A stretch of 64,000 nt of DNA. Origin: Sphingobacterium oryzagri (lineage in GTDB: Bacteria > Bacteroidota > Bacteroidia > Sphingobacteriales > Sphingobacteriaceae). How positions within the stretch are numbered: position 1 is the first letter of the stretch; each line of letters opens with the position of its first letter. Positions 63,145-64,000 of this stretch are shown piece by piece. Under the pieces are notes generated by a model. It did not search any database. It was not told the DNA's origin and saw only the letters and a program-made list of their open reading frames with translations. Position numbers and translations under genes: made by a program. The stretch lies in NCBI RefSeq assembly GCF_028736175.1, contig NZ_CP117880.1, positions 1,612,001 through 1,676,000 of the forward strand. Reading direction: 5' to 3'.

Positions 63145-63720
63145 TCAACGATAAAGCCGGCTTAATGTTTCGCGGGAAACGCCCAAATACGCGGCCAATT
63201 GTGTTTTGGAAAGGCGCTGCAGTAACTGCGGATAGCTTGCTAAAAGTTGTTCATAACGTTCTTTCGCCTGGCTTGTCAGTAAGCTGAGGATTCGGTTTTG
63301 AGCAGCCATATTTCCGGCTATGGATTTTTGCAGGAGGAAACGTTCGAAAGATGGAAACGCCAGACATAGTTTTTGGTAGTTCTCATGGGAGAGCTGAAGC
63401 AAATCACAGCGCTCAAGACAGATAAGGGATAGTTTGCTTGGCTGATGCTTAAAAAAAGCGTGAAAATCGGTTTCCCACCAATCTTCCATGGCGAAGGATA
63501 AGATATGTTGCTTACCGGCATCATCATGATAAACAAGTTTTAACAATCCGTTTAGCACAAAATAAACTGCATTTACGCGATCGCCTTCCCGAAATACTTG
63601 CACATATTTAGCATAACTTTGCTGCTGAAATTTTGTGATAATTGCAGCAAACTCCTCATCGCTCAGGCTGATGGTTTGGGCAAGGTGCGCCCGAAACCGC
63701 TGCGCTAAAGCGTTGTCCAT
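63145..63720 (-). CDS. Crp/Fnr-family transcriptional regulator
   Basis: 191 residues. A cyclic-nucleotide-binding-like domain is at about 20-120 (YVQVFREGDRVNAVYFVLNGLLKLVYHDDAGKQHILSFAMEDWWETD), lacking the cAMP-contact Arg pattern of E. coli Crp. The helix-turn-helix at the end (LSKTQLAAYLGVSRETLSRLYR) stops immediately after the recognition helix. Its ATG is adjacent to the stop of the upstream gene. The effector is unknown. Confidence 0.9.
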   Translation of the reverse strand: MDNALAQRFRAHLAQTISLSDEEFAAIITKFQQQSYAKYVQVFREGDRVNAVYFVLNGLLKLVYHDDAGKQHILSFAMEDWWETDFHAFFKHQPSKLSLICLERCDLLQLSHENYQKLCLAFPSFERFLLQKSIAGNMAAQNRILSLLTSQAKERYEQLLASYPQLLQRLSKTQLAAYLGVSRETLSRLYR

Positions 63721-63999
63721 CTAGCGATCAGTCGGGTTAGTATTTTTTTTTTCTGTGAGCTGCTTGACGGCCTCTTTAATATAAGCGAGTCCTTCGCTGG
63801 AATAAGAAAGCGACAGCGCAAACTCATGCCCGCGAGCATCCATCTTAAGCAGGGATTTTTTTAAGATGTTGACAATTTTTTCGCGATGCTTCGGGAAAAA
63901 GTCTTCGTACTGATAAGCCAAAAAGACAAGACAAAGTGCATTTTCCATGGTTTGTACCACGCTATTTACCTTGATTTTTTTCTTCTGTATAATTTGAAG
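63721..63999 (-). CDS. Hypothetical protein (5' end outside the window)
   Basis: The frame is open up to the end of the window (upstream residues LQIIQKKKIKVNSVVQ) with no stop, and the only in-window starts are GTG 63960 and ATG 63948, so the true start is probably beyond. The visible part is helical and charged (FFPKHREKIVNILKKSLLKMDARGHEFALSLSYSSEGLAYIKEAV). I do not recognise a family. It lies directly upstream of the Crp/Fnr gene, in the same operon. Confidence 0.6.
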   Translation of the reverse strand, partial: LQIIQKKKIKVNSVVQTMENALCLVFLAYQYEDFFPKHREKIVNILKKSLLKMDARGHEFALSLSYSSEGLAYIKEAVKQLTEKKNTNPTDR

Positions 64000-64000
64000 T

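Noticed and set aside
1..64000. tRNA, rRNA or riboswitch genes
   Set aside because: No cloverleaf, rRNA segment or known riboswitch core was recognised by reading; a covariance search would be needed to exclude them fully.

Overview
The window is chromosomal DNA from a member of the Bacteroidota, most likely a Sphingobacteriaceae relative (Sphingobacterium or Pedobacter type). The evidence is two SusC/SusD pairs, FecI/FecR-type regulation, a LytTR two-component pair, a fused CrtYcd lycopene cyclase in a MarR-crtI-crtB-crtZ operon, and promoters that fit the Bacteroidota -33 TTG / -7 TAnnTTTG pattern. No rRNA, tRNA, CRISPR array, transposase or phage gene was seen.

Layout. 1-7.3 kb: the end of a glycan-uptake locus (SusC, SusD, two paralogous sulfatases). 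7.4-8.3 kb: a thioredoxin-reductase-like flavoprotein. 8.5-15.1 kb: an oxidative-stress group (two ferritin-like proteins, a SigK/RskA-type sigma and anti-sigma pair, secreted MsrB, a fasciclin protein). It is interrupted at 10.2-12.3 kb by a non-coding repeat array. 15.2-21.8 kb: a carotenoid operon with photolyase and isopentenyl-diphosphate isomerase; the gene set predicts zeaxanthin-type pigment. 21.9-27.6 kb: OhrR, DUF1304, a CPA2 antiporter, a LytS/LytTR pair and a TetR regulator. 28-32.6 kb: a TetR-controlled TolC-EmrA-EmrB-type efflux operon with a perfect 17-bp-arm operator. 32.8-41.7 kb: a FecI/FecR-SusC-SusD-lipoprotein-dihaem peroxidase locus, split by a GNAT gene and showing a base-composition break inside SusC. 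41.9-47.4 kb: a GH43 enzyme, a VOC protein, a large YwqK-like repeat protein and a lipoprotein. 47.5-49.05 kb: a second copy of the repeat array. 49.3-56.6 kb: a small hydrophobic ORF, an RDD protein and an RND tripartite efflux operon. 56.9-60 kb: a membrane M50 peptidase with TPR-like tail, then a DUF6249-ECF sigma-anti-sigma operon and a 58-codon DUF5808 gene. 60.2-64 kb: a TonB siderophore receptor, RidA, a Crp/Fnr regulator and a partial gene.

The most unusual content is the pair of repeat arrays about 36 kb apart. Each alternates a ~165-bp imperfect palindrome (ends GTTTCATC / GATGAAAC, eight copies, all in one orientation) with one of two hairpin-rich spacer modules, X (about 140-210 bp) and Y (about 400 bp). 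One copy keeps its central hairpin although both arms have a different sequence, one copy has lost its interior, and one spacer is a Y/X chimera. No protein-coding content is credible there. The arrays look like an undescribed family of structured DNA or RNA elements.
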